From: Halobacteriales archaeon QS_8_69_73
Lineage (GTDB): Archaea > Halobacteriota > Halobacteria > Halobacteriales > Haloarculaceae
Reading direction: 5' to 3'
NCBI GenBank assembly: GCA_003022945.1
Contig: PXRZ01000072.1
Coordinates: 1 to 64,000, forward strand
DNA length: 64,000 nucleotides
Part shown: positions 42,959 through 52,157 of the stretch, piece after piece
Layout of the letters: the number at the start of each line of letters is the position of its first letter
Numbering within the stretch: position 1 is the stretch's first letter
The notes under the pieces: generated by a model
The model's input: only the letters and a program-made list of their open reading frames with translations
The model's database searches: none
What the model was told of the DNA's origin: nothing
Position numbers and translations under genes: made by a program

Positions 42959-44128
42959 GTGACCCTCCGGAGACGGAAACTGCTGACGACCGCTGCTGCG
43001 GCGCCGCTCGCCGCGACCGCCGGGTGTACCGACGGGTTTGGGTTCGGCGACGACGCGGATGCCAGTGACGTGCCGGCATACGCTCGATGGGTCCCGGCCA
43101 GCGGCCCCGGCGAGAACGGAGCCGGATACGTGTACGTGGACTGGGCCGAAATAAATACCCTCGGAGACCTCGGGGAGAGCCTCCCGGGCGACGACCCGCC
43201 ATTAGAGAGGACGCCCGGCAGGGGTTCGACGGAGGAGACTGGAGGTGACCCACTGATCGTCGTCCCGGGGACGGCCGTCGTCGCCGCGGGGCTCGGCATC
43301 GGGGTCGGCCTCGGCGTCTACGGAATCGAGTCCCTCGTCGGCCTCATCGACGAGTACGTGGACGATCCCGTCGCGGACGACCCCAGCGATTCGCCTGCCG
43401 AGACACCCACCGACGACGGAGAGCCGGACCTCGGCAGCATGGAGACGACGCTCCTGACGCGGCGCGCCATCGTGCTCGAGGGGTCTTTCGACCTCGAGGC
43501 GGTCGAGGAGGCCGCGACCGACGCCGACTTCGAGCGCTCCGGCACGCACCAGGACGCCCGAATCTACGAGGGAACGGGGGTGTTCGGGTCGGACGACCTC
43601 GCGTTCGCTGCCCGCAAGGACGCCCTCGTGTTCGGCCTTGCGCCCTCCGATGGCTCGTCCCTCGGGGAGACGCCCGCGGAGGAAGCCCCTGAGGAGGACG
43701 TGCGGTCCCGCGTCGAGCGCCTTCTGGACGCGGAGTCTGGAGACGCCGAACGGCTGTCCGGGCGCGGCGACGACGCCGGGTGGGCGCTGGGTAGGGCCGG
43801 CCACGGTCACGTCGTCGTCGGTGGATGGGGCGACGTCGACGCCGACTCTCCCGGCGACGGGGCGTTCGGGAGCCCCGGGTTCGGCACCGAGGAGGAGACG
43901 ACGCCGGAACCGCTCCCCGAGTCCGACGGCGAGGTGTACTCCCTGACGCTGGAGGAATCGGAGCTATCGGGCGACATGGCGGCCGCGTACCCGGAAAACG
44001 AGACCCCCGACCGCGAAACCGTCGAGTCCAGCGTCGGCAACACCGCCGACGAACGGGAAGTCGAAATCGACGGCCAGCGGGTGGCCGTCACCGGCACCTG
44101 GAGCCGCGAACCCGAACGGAAAAGCTAG
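42959..44128 (+). CDS. Tat-exported lipoprotein-like protein, unknown function
   Basis: 389 residues. The GTG start is set by the upstream GGGGAGG site. Seen: twin-arginine-type LRRRKLLTTAAAAPLAATAGC with lipobox Cys near residue 23, then YARWVPASGPGENGAGYVYVDW, a hydrophobic Gly-rich stretch VPGTAVVAAGLGIGVGLGVYG (core AAGLGIGVGLGVYG, perhaps a helix), an acidic linker, and FDLEAVEEAATDADFER with VFGLAPSDG. Members of this haloarchaeal family have no assigned role. It should be lipid-anchored. The stop overlaps the convergent gene at 44125. Confidence 0.72.
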   Translation: MTLRRRKLLTTAAAAPLAATAGCTDGFGFGDDADASDVPAYARWVPASGPGENGAGYVYVDWAEINTLGDLGESLPGDDPPLERTPGRGSTEETGGDPLIVVPGTAVVAAGLGIGVGLGVYGIESLVGLIDEYVDDPVADDPSDSPAETPTDDGEPDLGSMETTLLTRRAIVLEGSFDLEAVEEAATDADFERSGTHQDARIYEGTGVFGSDDLAFAARKDALVFGLAPSDGSSLGETPAEEAPEEDVRSRVERLLDAESGDAERLSGRGDDAGWALGRAGHGHVVVGGWGDVDADSPGDGAFGSPGFGTEEETTPEPLPESDGEVYSLTLEESELSGDMAAAYPENETPDRETVESSVGNTADEREVEIDGQRVAVTGTWSREPERKS

Positions 44129-44580
44129 GCTGCGAGACCCCGCTCTCGCACTAGCGGCCAGTAGAACCACCACGCCACGGCCCACGTCGCCAGCAGCCCG
44201 ATCGGCAACACCGTCGCGGGACTCATTCCGTACGCCCGATAGAGGCCATAGGCGACGTGGCCGTGCGAGAGGCCGGCGAAGACGAGTAGGCCGCCGGTCA
44301 GCCGCGGATCCTCGAACGACCGGAGACCTCCGGCTGCGCTCGCGAGCGCGCCCGCGTGAAGCACGACACCTGCCGGCCACGCCTGCAGCCGCTGCGGGAG
44401 CCTGCCGGTGTGGACGAAGAGGTAGTCGTACACGTTCACGAGCATCGGCGGGTTCGTGTTCACCAGGCCGAACCCGAAGACGAGACTCGCCTCCCCGTCG
44501 AGGAGGATCACCGTCCACGGCAGGAGTCCGAGAGAGGCGACCGCGACGAGCCGTCGCCCCGGGGATGACCCGTCGTCCAT
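44125..44580 (-). CDS. TIGR04206-like four-helix membrane protein
   Basis: 151 residues with four membrane helices. Seen: LGLLPWTVILLDGEASLVFGFGLVNTNPP (core LPWTVILLDGEASL and FGLVNTNPP), AWPAGVVLHAGALASA, GLLVFAGLSHGHVAYG and a Trp-rich last helix AVAWWFYWPL. This is a Halobacteria-specific membrane family of unknown role. Confidence 0.72.
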   Translation of the reverse strand: MDDGSSPGRRLVAVASLGLLPWTVILLDGEASLVFGFGLVNTNPPMLVNVYDYLFVHTGRLPQRLQAWPAGVVLHAGALASAAGGLRSFEDPRLTGGLLVFAGLSHGHVAYGLYRAYGMSPATVLPIGLLATWAVAWWFYWPLVRERGLAA

Positions 44581-44683
44581 CCGGTGTCGGTACGGGTCGC
44601 CGACACTTGCGAACTGCGGTTCGCGGACGGCGGGGCGACCGGAGGGCCGTCGAGGGGTGCGAGCCCGGACGGCTCGCCGGCCG

Positions 44684-45649
44684 CTACTTCCGCGCGATGA
44701 TCCGCAGGACGTCCTCGTCGACGAGCTCGTGGTCGCGGCCGACCTGCTGTTCGTCGTGTTTCGCCGAGGGGCCGGTCACGCGGGCGAATCGGAACCGCTG
44801 GTCGAAGCTCCCGCCCAGCTTCTCGAGGGCGTCGTCGACGGTGGCGCCCTCGGTCAGGACGAGCGGCTCCTCGCGGTCGACGCCGCGGCCCGGCTTGTCC
44901 ATGTAGATCCGGATGAGCCCGAGGTCGTCCCAGATGGTCTCCGTCAGCGACTCGAGGCCGCGCTCCTCCTCGGCGCTGATGAACACGGCCTCCTCGGGGT
45001 CGACGTCGTGGTCCCGGAGGTTCGCCTCGACCGTCTCGAGGTACTCCGGCTCGATGAGGTCGACCTTGTTGACGGCGACCGCGGAGGGCAGGTACTCGCG
45101 GTTGTCCTGGATGGCGTCGACCAGCTGGTCGATGGTGAGGTCCTCGCGGATGGTGACGTCGGCGTTGACGAAGTCGTACTGCCGGAGCACCTCGGTGATG
45201 GTCTCGTCGTCGAGGCTCACCCGGTCGGAGGTGGTGAGGTTGATGCCACCCTTGTGTCGCTTGCGGACGTTGACCTGGACGGGTTCGGTGTCTAGCCGGA
45301 CCTTGTTTTCGTACAGCTCGTCGCTGAGCCGCTCGTACTGGTCGATCTCGAACGCCGACAGCACGAACAGCACGAGGTCGGCGGTCCGGACGACCGACAG
45401 TACGGCCTGGCCGCCGCCGCGGTCGTCGGCGGCGCCCTCGATGAGCCCCGGCACGTCGAGCAACTGGATGTTCGCGCCGTTGCACTCCAGCATGCCGGGG
45501 TTGACGTCCAGCGTCGTGAACTCGTAGGAGCCGACCTCGCTGTCGGCGTTGGTGAGGGCGTTGAGGAGCGTCGACTTGCCGACCGACGGGAAGCCGACCA
45601 GGGCGACGGTGGCGTCGCCGTGCTTCTCGACGGCGTAGCCGGCCCCATC
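44684..45649 (-). pseudogene. drg: DRG-family GTPase, N-terminal coiled region deleted
   Basis: Developmentally regulated GTP-binding proteins associate with ribosomes. Intact from GYAVEKHGDATVALVGFPSVGKST (G1 VGFPSVGKS) through DVPGLIEGAADDRGGG (G3), NKVDLIE (G4), to the TGS domain IRIYMDKPG and the C-terminus. The normal first 45 or so residues (helical MGLEEEI... region) are absent. An ATG followed by GGGC sits at 45649, but then the sequence jumps into CCGGCTACGCC out of frame. A longer in-frame start upstream reads non-conserved Arg-rich codons. This is consistent with a deletion near 45640-45646. Confidence 0.8.
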
Positions 45650-45732
45650 ACCCGAGCACACTCGCCGACGCCGAAAAAGCCGTTCGGTTGGCGGGGCGCC
45701 GGGGTTATCTCCCCCCGGCCGCAACGACGGGT

Positions 45733-45897
45733 ATGGACGGCAAGAAGCGGCTCGCGTACAACCTCCTCTGCGTCGGCGTGGCGTTCGTCGGCGTCTTTCA
45801 CTTCGTTTTCTCGACGGTGTACAACTACGGACTCCGGGAGGTGAGCGGGTTGCTGGTGGCGGCGGCGCTGTTCGGACTCCTGCTCGTCAACGCCTAA
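45733..45897 (+). CDS. small two-helix membrane protein
   Basis: 54 residues. MDGKKRLAYNLLCVGVAFVGVFHFVFSTVYNY, then a second hydrophobic helix LLVAAALFGLLLVNA (helices about 8-28 and 38-53). It looks like a haloarchaeal small membrane protein family; no function known. It lies divergent to drg and just before the rpl11 promoter. Confidence 0.6.
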   Translation: MDGKKRLAYNLLCVGVAFVGVFHFVFSTVYNYGLREVSGLLVAAALFGLLLVNA

Positions 45898-45948
45898 CTG
45901 TCGGCGGCCGCGACGGCCGGCCCGGGCGGGTCCGTGACCCGAATCGAC

Positions 45949-45961
45949 AACGCTTAAAACC
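45949..45961 (+). promoter_or_regulatory. TATA promoter of rpl11
   Basis: ACGCTTAAAACC is centred about 28 nt before the ATG at 45983, giving a leaderless rpl11 transcript. Confidence 0.5.
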
Positions 45962-45982
45962 GCGGCGATGCTTTCGATTCGT

Positions 45983-46367
45983 ATGGCTGGAACCATCGAG
46001 GTACTCGTTCCCGGCGGAGAGGCCGATCCGGGGCCGCCGCTCGGACCCGAGCTCGGCCCGACTCCCGTCGACATCCAGGCGGTCGTCGGCGAGATCAACG
46101 ACCAGACGGAGGCGTTCGACGGCACCGAGGTCCCCGTCACCGTCGACTACGACGACGACGGCTCCTTCGACATCGACGTCGGCCGTCGCCGAGCAGAAGC
46201 TCCCGGACCTGCTGGGCTACGACGTCCGCAACGCCGCAAAGGAGGTCGCCGGCACCTGTGCCTCCCTCGGGGTCACCATCGAGGGCGAGGACGCCCGGAC
46301 GTTCAACGAGCGGTTGGAGGACGGCGAGTTCGACGGGGTTTTCGCTGAGGCGGAGCCAACGGCGTAG
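45983..46367 (+). pseudogene. rpl11: ribosomal protein L11, internal deletion and frameshift
   Basis: L11 forms the base of the ribosomal stalk with 23S rRNA. Frame 1 gives MAGTIEVLVPGGEADPGPPLGPELGPTPVDIQ through DDDGSFDIDVG. At about 46183 the next frame resumes at VAEQKLPDLLGYDVRNAAKEVAGTCASLGVTIEGEDA and runs to the stop. Relatives have about 36 residues between (VPPTAxLIKDEAGF.. to ..VDQVKQ), so about 107 nt are missing and the frame is lost. Both flanks are otherwise perfectly conserved. It leads the rpl11-rpl1-rpl10-rpl12 region. Confidence 0.9.
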
Positions 46368-46495
46368 CCGAAGCGAAAGCTCGAACCCGAGCGTAGCGAG
46401 GGTTCGGTGTCTTCGACGAAGCCGAAGCGAAGGCTCGGGACGCGAGCGGAGCGAGTTTTTCGACGTGTTCGACGAAGCCGAAGCGGCAGCGGCGT
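46331..46495 (+). repeat. imperfect repeats of the rpl11 3' end
   Basis: Three related blocks: the rpl11 C-terminal codons for GVFAEAEPTA (46336-46366), then GTCTTCGACGAAGCCGAAGC (about 46413-46434), then GTGTTCGACGAAGCCGAAGC (about 46464-46483). The 2nd and 3rd copies share GACGAAGCCGAAGCG, and copies 1 and 2 are each followed by GAAGCGAA-GCTCG and a GCGAGCG-AGCGAG segment. They look like tandem partial duplications of the gene end. Confidence 0.55.
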
Positions 46496-46584
46496 GCCGC
46501 GGCGGAATCCATTCGATCTCTCGTTTCGCTCGCGCGGACGCCCGCGACCGGTACATCGATACGGCGGCGGTCCGAACGACCGAC

Positions 46585-46989
46585 ATGGACGGCACCGACC
46601 GGCCGGTGCTGCTGTTCGACGGCGTCTGCAACCTCTGCAACGGGCTGGTCCAGTGGGTCATCGAGCGGGACGACGGGCAGTTCCGGTTCGCGCCGTTGCA
46701 GTCGGCGGCCGGCCGGCGGCTGCTCGAGCGACACGACCTGCCGGTCGACGACCTCGATACGGTCGTACTCGTGGTCGACGGGAAGTGTTATACGAAGTCG
46801 GCGGCCGCGCTGCGGGTGCTGCGACGGCTCGGCCCGCCGTACTCGCTCGGCTACCCGTTGGTCGCGGTGCCGCGGCGGCTCCGGGACCGCGCTTACGACC
46901 TCGTGGCCGAGCACCGCTACGGCGCCTTCGGTCGCCGGGACGCCTGCATGCGGCCGGCGCCGGAGCGGCAGGAGCGGTTCCTGGAGTGA
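46585..46989 (+). CDS. DCC family thiol-disulfide oxidoreductase-like protein (DUF393)
   Basis: 134 residues. Seen: LLFDGVCNLCNGLVQWVIERD, giving the DxxCxxC motif of the DCC family, RFAPLQSAAGRRLLERH, YTKSAAALRVLRRLG and the conserved C-terminal YRYGAFGRRDACMRP-like segment. These are predicted thioredoxin-like proteins; the partner is unknown. It separates rpl11 from rpl1, an unusual position. Confidence 0.85.
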   Translation: MDGTDRPVLLFDGVCNLCNGLVQWVIERDDGQFRFAPLQSAAGRRLLERHDLPVDDLDTVVLVVDGKCYTKSAAALRVLRRLGPPYSLGYPLVAVPRRLRDRAYDLVAEHRYGAFGRRDACMRPAPERQERFLE

Positions 46990-47011
46990 CGGCCGCACGA
47001 CGGCGGTTCGA

Positions 47012-47026
47012 CGCGTTTAAGTGCGT
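47012..47026 (+). promoter_or_regulatory. promoter of rpl1-rpl10-rpl12 operon
   Basis: CGCGTTTAAGTGCG is a typical haloarchaeal BRE/TATA box, roughly 90 nt before the rpl1 start. The leader after it has a CAGGCAAC-GCCTG hairpin and a strong GGAGGTGA site at 47098-47105. In haloarchaea L1 can bind its own leader; no convincing L1-site mimic was identified here. Confidence 0.55.
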
Positions 47027-47108
47027 CATATTCCTGGGTACAGACGAGACAGGCAACGCCTGTTTCACGCCGTAGGAGCCCTCGTGGCGACAACTACGGA
47101 GGTGAACG

Positions 47109-47645
47109 ATGCCAGATTCGATAGAGGACGCAGTATCTCGCGCGATCGACGAGGCGTCGGGTACGGGCCAGGACACGCGTATCATCGTCTTCGCCGAGGG
47201 CGAAACCGCCATCCGTGCGGAGGAGGTGGCGGACGAGGTGCTCGGCGACGAGGACCTCGAGGACCTCGGTGACGACGACGACGCGGCGAAGGACCTCGCG
47301 GACGAGACGGACTTCTTCATCGCGGAGGCCAACCTGATGCAGGACATCGGGCGCTATCTCGGGACCGTACTCGGTCCCCGCGGGAAGATGCCGACGCCGC
47401 TGCAGCCGGACGACGACGTCGTCGAGACGATCGAGCGGATGAAAAACACCGTCCAGGTGCGCTCCCGCGACCGGCGGACGTTCCATACGCGCGTCGGCGC
47501 CGAGGACATGTCCGCCGACGAGATCTCGGACAATATCGACGTCATCCTGCGCCGGCTGTTCACGGACCTCGAGAAGGGCCCGCAGAACATCGACGCGGTG
47601 TACGTGAAGACGACGATGGGGCCGGCCGTGGAGGTGCCCGCATGA
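47109..47645 (+). CDS. rpl1: ribosomal protein L1, lacking an N-terminal segment (in frame)
   Basis: 178 residues instead of about 210. Seen: [16 protein letters not shown] then directly [16 protein letters not shown], and the rest complete: [29 protein letters not shown] (core [13 protein letters not shown]), [18 protein letters not shown] and [13 protein letters not shown]. The missing block of about 34 codons contains the conserved RNFRETVDLAVNLRDLDL region that forms the first strands of the rRNA-binding domain. The deletion keeps the frame. Strong ribosome site GGAGGTGA. Overlaps rpl10 by 4 nt. Confidence 0.93.
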   Translation: MPDSIEDAVSRAIDEASGTGQDTRIIVFAEGETAIRAEEVADEVLGDEDLEDLGDDDDAAKDLADETDFFIAEANLMQDIGRYLGTVLGPRGKMPTPLQPDDDVVETIERMKNTVQVRSRDRRTFHTRVGAEDMSADEISDNIDVILRRLFTDLEKGPQNIDAVYVKTTMGPAVEVPA

Positions 47646-48706
47646 GCGCCGAGGCCGACCGCCGAGCCGAGACGATTCCCGAGTGGAAGCGCGAGGAGGT
47701 CGACGAGCTGGCGGCCTTCATCGACCGGTACGATTCCGTCGGGGTCGTCGACGTCACCGGCATCCCGAGCCGCCAGCTCCAGGACATGCGCCGGGGGCTG
47801 TACGGCACCGCCGCGCTGCGCATCTCGCGGAACACGCTCATCGAGCGGGCCCTCGAGGAGGCCGGCGGCGAGCGGTCGTCGCTGGCCGAACACGTCTCCG
47901 GTCAGGTGGGACTCATCGGGACCGACGACAACCCCTTCGGACTGTACCAGCAACTCGAGGCCTCGAAGACGCCCGCACCGATCAACGCGGGCGAGGTGGC
48001 GCCCAACGACATCGTCGTCCCCGAGGGCGACACGGGGGTCGACCCCGGGCCGTTCGTCGGCGACCTCCAGCAGGTGGGCGCCAACGCCCGCATCGAGGGC
48101 GGCTCCATCAAGGTCGTCGAGGACTCCACCGTCCTCGAAACCGGCGAGGAGGTCTCCGCCGACCTCGCGAACGTGCTGAGCGAGCTGGGCATCGAGCCCA
48201 AGGAGGTCGGGCTCGACCTCCGGAGCGTCTTCTCCGACGGCGTGCTGTTCGCCCCGGAGGAGCTCGACATCGACGTCGACGACTACCGCGCGGACGTCGA
48301 GTCGGCGGCCGCCGGGGCACGGAACCTCGCGGTCAACGCCGACTACCCGACCGCCCGGACCGCGCCGACGCTGCTGTCGAAGGCGACCGGCGAGGCCAGG
48401 TCCGTCGGCCTCTCGGCGGCCGTCGAGAGCCCCGACCTCGCCGACGATCTCGTCTCGAAGGCCGACGCCCAGGTGCGGGCGCTCGCGGCGGCCGTCGACG
48501 ACGACGAGGCGCTGCCCGAGGAACTTCGGGACGTCGAGGCCCCGGCCGCCAGCACGGAGCCGGCCGCCGACGACGAGGGGGCCGACGACGCCGACGGCGA
48601 ACCGAGCGACGAAGAACCTGCGGAAACCGAGACCGAGTCCGAGTCCGACGACGCCGACGACGACGGCGGCGACGGCGGCGACGCGCTCGGCGACATGTTC
48701 GGGTGA
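47642..48706 (+). CDS. rpl10: ribosomal protein L10 (P0)
   Basis: 354 residues. Anchors L12 dimers to the ribosome. Seen: [40 protein letters not shown] (core [13 protein letters not shown]), the RNTLIERAL helix, a long acidic Ala/Asp/Glu hinge from about residue 305 and the shared C-terminal DALGDMFG end. ATG overlaps the rpl1 stop; complete. Confidence 0.95.
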   Translation: MSAEADRRAETIPEWKREEVDELAAFIDRYDSVGVVDVTGIPSRQLQDMRRGLYGTAALRISRNTLIERALEEAGGERSSLAEHVSGQVGLIGTDDNPFGLYQQLEASKTPAPINAGEVAPNDIVVPEGDTGVDPGPFVGDLQQVGANARIEGGSIKVVEDSTVLETGEEVSADLANVLSELGIEPKEVGLDLRSVFSDGVLFAPEELDIDVDDYRADVESAAAGARNLAVNADYPTARTAPTLLSKATGEARSVGLSAAVESPDLADDLVSKADAQVRALAAAVDDDEALPEELRDVEAPAASTEPAADDEGADDADGEPSDEEPAETETESESDDADDDGGDGGDALGDMFG

Positions 48707-48712
48707 TACACA

Positions 48713-49066
48713 ATGGAATACGTTTATGCAGCACTCATCCTGCACGAGACCGACGAAGAGATCAACGAAGACAACCTGACGGGCATCCTCGAGACGGCCG
48801 GTGCCGACGTCGAGGAGTCCCGCGTCAAGGCCCTCGTGGCCGCGCTGGAGGACGTCGACGTCGAGGAGGCCATCGAGTCGGCCGCGGCGGTCCCCGCCGG
48901 CGGTAGCGGCGGCGGTGGTGCCGCGGCCGGCGGCGCGGCCGAGGAGGCTGACGCCGACGCCGACGACGAAGGGGCCGACGACGAGGCCGAGGAAGCGGAG
49001 GCCGACGACGGCGACGACGACGACGGCGGCGACGGCGGCGAGGGCCTCGGCGAGCTGTTCGGCTGA
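48713..49066 (+). CDS. rpl12: ribosomal protein L12 (P1)
   Basis: 117 residues. Stalk protein that recruits translation GTPases. Seen: [30 protein letters not shown] (core [13 protein letters not shown]), [17 protein letters not shown], a Gly/Ala hinge, an Asp/Glu-rich tail and the terminal GLGELFG shared with L10. Follows rpl10 by 6 nt in the operon. Confidence 0.96.
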   Translation: MEYVYAALILHETDEEINEDNLTGILETAGADVEESRVKALVAALEDVDVEEAIESAAAVPAGGSGGGGAAAGGAAEEADADADDEGADDEAEEAEADDGDDDDGGDGGEGLGELFG

Positions 49067-49119
49067 CGACGCCACACCTTCCCGGTTCTTTCGACGCTCG
49101 CCGCGTAGCGGCAGCGCCG

Positions 49120-49200
49120 ACCTGCCGCTGCGCGCGGCCGTGCGTGCTCGCGTCGGCACGCTTCGCGAGCGGCAGGGGCGTTCGGACGCGCCGTCATCAC
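49120..49200 (+). repeat. dispersed repeat element, partial copy D
   Basis: After rpl12 the segment CTGCGCGCGGCCGTGCGTGC and the following CGCGTCGGC..GCGAGC match the middle of copy B read on its minus strand. GGGGCGTTCGGACGCG and the CCGTCATCACCGCCGA stretch recall the hairpin end of copies A and B. The order of parts differs, so this may be a rearranged relative. Inverted repeats here could also terminate rpl12 transcription. Confidence 0.45.
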
Positions 49201-49323
49201 CGCCGACGGCGGGACCGACCGCGACGCCGGATTCCTCGACGTGAACCGAGTCGTGTAGCGCGGCTCGCGGGCCCGCCGACCTCGGGCGGTGATTCAAGTA
49301 CGATACCGGGGCCATCCCGCGAC

Positions 49324-50532
49324 GTGGCCGGAACCGGTAGCCTCCTCGCGCTCGCCTTCGTTACCGGGGGGATCGCCCTCGGGACCGTCAGCGGTCTGAC
49401 GCCGGGATTGCACGCCAACAACATGGCGCTGCTGCTGGCGGGTGCCGCGCCGTCGGTCCCCGGGCCGCCGCTGTACGTCGCGATGGCGATGCTCGCGGCG
49501 GGCGTCGTCCACACGTTTCTCGACATCGTCCCGTCGCTGGCGCTGGGCGTGCCGGACGCCGCGATGGCCGCGGCCGCGCTGCCGGGCCACCGGCTCGTTC
49601 TCGAGGGCCGCGGTCGTGAGGCGCTACGGCTCTCTGCGCTGGGCAGTGGTGGCGCGGCCGTCCTTGCGGCGCCGCTTTCGGTGCCGGTGACACGACTGAT
49701 GACCGCCGCCTGGCCGCTGCTGCGGGCGAACCTCCGGGCGGTGCTCGCTGCCGTTGCGGTCCTGCTCGTGCTCACCGAGCGGACGCCGACGGCGATGGTC
49801 GGGGCGGCCGTCTCGCTTCTCGCCAGCGGCCTGCTCGGGCTGGCGGTGCTCGACCTGACCCCGGCGGCGCCGCTGGCCGCCGGCGGAACGCTCGCGCCGC
49901 TGTTCGCCGGGCTGTTCGGCGCGCCGGTCCTCGTCGACGCCGTCGGCGGCGGCGGCGTCCCGCCGCAGGACGACCCGGTCCTGGCCGTCTCCCGCCGCGA
50001 GGTCGGCGGGCTGACGGGCGTCGGCACCGTCGCCGGCGCCGTCGTCGGCTACGTGCCGGCGGTCTCCAGCGCCGTCGCCGCGACGGCGGCGTTGCTGGCC
50101 GTCCCCGGCCGGTACGGCGCCCGCGGGTTCGTCGTCGCCACTTCCGGCGTCAACACCTCGAACACGATCTTCGCGCTCTTCGCCCTCGTCGCGCTCGGCA
50201 CCCCCCGGACGGGCGTGCTCGTCGCCGTCGACTCGGTCGGGGCGCCGCCGTCACTGCCGCACCTGCTGGCTGCCGTCGCCGTGGCCGCGGCCGCCGGCTT
50301 CGGCCTCGTCGTCACCGTCGGCGACCGCTATCTGGCCGTCGTCGGCCGGCTAGACGCGACGAAACTGTCGCTCGGCATCCTTGTCGGCCTGGCGGGGCTG
50401 TCGTATCTCTTCGCCGGTGCGGTCGGCGTCGTCGTCTACCTCGCGGCGGCGGTCGTCGGCCTCGTCCCCGCGCGGTTCCGGGCCCGCCGGGCGAACCTGA
50501 TGGGCGTGCTGCTGCTGCCGCTGGCCCTGTAG
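49324..50532 (+). CDS. TctA-like membrane transporter (tripartite tricarboxylate permease family)
   Basis: 402 residues, about ten membrane helices. Seen: GGIALGTVSGLTPGLHANNMALLLA, the TctA G-x-x-x-G-x-x-P-G-x-H-x-N-N signature, VHTFLDIVPSLALGVPDAAM, and a second repeat GAVVGYVPAVSSAVAATAAL with TSGVNTSNTIFALFALVALG. The two halves are inverted-repeat related. No TctB or TctC gene is nearby, as is usual for haloarchaeal single-component members; substrate unknown. GTG start 49324 chosen over a longer reading through the repeat region. Confidence 0.8.
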   Translation: MAGTGSLLALAFVTGGIALGTVSGLTPGLHANNMALLLAGAAPSVPGPPLYVAMAMLAAGVVHTFLDIVPSLALGVPDAAMAAAALPGHRLVLEGRGREALRLSALGSGGAAVLAAPLSVPVTRLMTAAWPLLRANLRAVLAAVAVLLVLTERTPTAMVGAAVSLLASGLLGLAVLDLTPAAPLAAGGTLAPLFAGLFGAPVLVDAVGGGGVPPQDDPVLAVSRREVGGLTGVGTVAGAVVGYVPAVSSAVAATAALLAVPGRYGARGFVVATSGVNTSNTIFALFALVALGTPRTGVLVAVDSVGAPPSLPHLLAAVAVAAAAGFGLVVTVGDRYLAVVGRLDATKLSLGILVGLAGLSYLFAGAVGVVVYLAAAVVGLVPARFRARRANLMGVLLLPLAL

Positions 50533-50730
50533 TTACTTCGGATGCTCGACGCCGGCGTTCAGCCGATCGACGTTGTTACTCTCGTCGACATCGGCGGGGT
50601 GGACGCCGACGGTGATGACGAAGTCCGGGTCGCCGTCGGAGCGCTCGCTACGGCCCCGTGCGATGTGGAGGTTCACCTCCGTCGGCTGGCCTTCCGTCTC
50701 GGCGTTGGCGCGGTAGCGGGTCACCGTCAT
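50533..50730 (-). CDS. small conserved haloarchaeal protein, unknown function
   Basis: 65 residues. MTVTRYRANAETEGQPTEVNLHIARG, HPADVDESNNVDRLNAGVEHPK (core ADVDESNNVDRLN). It looks like a single beta-rich soluble domain. Codon use is normal and the end abuts the TctA-like gene convergently. I recall no name for the family. The 200 nt upstream (50731-50929) show no gene. Confidence 0.6.
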   Translation of the reverse strand: MTVTRYRANAETEGQPTEVNLHIARGRSERSDGDPDFVITVGVHPADVDESNNVDRLNAGVEHPK

Positions 50731-50929
50731 CTCTCCCAGCAGTTCGGCCTCCCGATAGCTGACCCCGTGAGCGACGCGGTCGAGGCCGTGCCGAGCGTCT
50801 TCGGCAAGGTGAGACGGCGGGTCGACTCGATCCAGTACCTGGGCGGTCGGCGTGCCGGCCGGCGGGTCGCCGGTCGTGACGGTCCGCTGTGTCTTCGGCC
50901 CGGCTGCCGACCGGAGGTGAGCGCGGCCG

Positions 50930-52101
50930 TCAGCTCGCCGTCGCGATCAGCTCGAGGTGGTCCGCGAGGAGCCGCGGCGTCAGGAACCGCTCGCGGACGG
51001 TCTCGCGGCCCCGCTCGCCGAAGCGACCGCGGCGCGACGGCGACTCCAGCAGGTCGACGACGTCGTCGGCGACGGCCTCGAGGTCGTCGGGCGCCTCGAG
51101 GAAGCCGCTCTCGCCGTCGTCGACCTGCAGCGGGATCCCGCCGACGGTCGTCCCGACGACCGGCGTCTCCTTCCACAGCGCCTCCGAGACCGTCAGGGCG
51201 AACCCCTCCCGCAGCGACTTCTGGAGGACGACATCGGCGTGCCGCTGGAGCGCGTTGATCCCGGCGTCGGGCAGGTCCGTCAGCAGGTGGACGTCGGGAT
51301 CGTCGTCGGCCGCCGCCGCCACCTCGCGATAGACCGCCTCGCCCTCGGGGTCGTCGTCCGGCATCGCGCCCGCCAGGACGAGCTGTGCGCCGGGGACGCG
51401 GTCGGCGACGCGGCGGTGGACCTCGAGGACGCCCAGGGGGTCCTTCCAGGGGTCGAACCGCGACACCTGCACGACGAGCGGCCGATCGGGGTCGAACGGC
51501 CGGTCGGCGGCGTCCGGGGGGTCCGACAGCGCCGACGGCGGCCGGTTCTTCGCCGTCAGCGGGTCGATGGCCGGGGGGACGACCGTCGCCGGGACGTCCC
51601 CGAGCGGGTCGGCGTACTCCGGCAGCGTCACCACCATGCGGTCGACCGTCTCGAGGTACGACCGCACGAACTCCAGCGCCGACGGGGCGGCGTCGGTGAG
51701 GTCGATGTGACAGCGCCAGACGAGCGCCAGTTCGGGGAACCGCTCGGCCAGGGTCGGCGCCATCCCCAGCGTCTGTGGGTCGTGCAGCACCGCCACGCGA
51801 GGGCGTCGCCGTCGCCCTGGAGGCCATTGTGGACGGCTTTCGTCACGTCGAAAAACGACTCCGGGGCGTCCATCACCAACCAGTCCGTCTCGACGCCGGC
51901 ATCGTCCAGCAGCGGGACGAGCGAGCCGAGCATCTCGGCGACGCCGCCGCCGCTCGCCGTCGAGTTGACGTGGGCGACCCGGCGGTCCAGCGCCGCCGCC
52001 GTCTCCCGGATGTGATGGCGCCGCTCGGCGTCGGTGTACTCCTCGTAGGCCGCGACGCCGCGGCCGTCCGTCTGTTCGACGTGCACCCGTGTTGCGTGCA
52101 C
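50930..52101 (-). pseudogene. TreT-like trehalose-synthesising glycosyltransferase (GT4), internal deletion and frameshift
   Basis: TreT joins NDP-glucose and glucose to trehalose. Frame 1 from GTG 52101: VEQTDGRGVAAYEEYTDAERR, RRVAHVNSTASGGGVAEMLGSLVPLL, FFDVTKAVHNGLQGDGDALA. After about 51797 the next frame reads VAVLHDPQTLGMAP, WRCHIDLTDAAP, RFDPWKDPLGVLEVH and LREGFALTVSEALWKETPVVG to the end. Relatives have about 25-35 residues between NGLQG and the HDPQ motif. Both GT-B halves are otherwise complete. Trehalose is a compatible solute in many haloarchaea. Confidence 0.78.
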
Positions 52102-52157
52102 GGTACGGCACCGCCGCACATTACCATTGTGACGGGCGCGGGCGAGCGGCCGGCGGC

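Noticed and set aside
44684-45724. Longer drg reading with 30 extra N-terminal residues
   Set aside because: The extra residues (MRPGGDNPG...RRRRV) are unlike any DRG protein and include the upstream gap; they are open only because of high G+C.
47354-49315. A 653-codon open frame antisense to rpl1-rpl10-rpl12
   Set aside because: The ribosomal protein genes on the plus strand are unmistakable; the antisense product is Val/Gly/Arg-rich without motifs.
49144-49323. Upstream 60-codon extension of the TctA-like gene
   Set aside because: It runs through repeat copy D and is Arg-rich, while the signature membrane region begins after the GTG at 49324.
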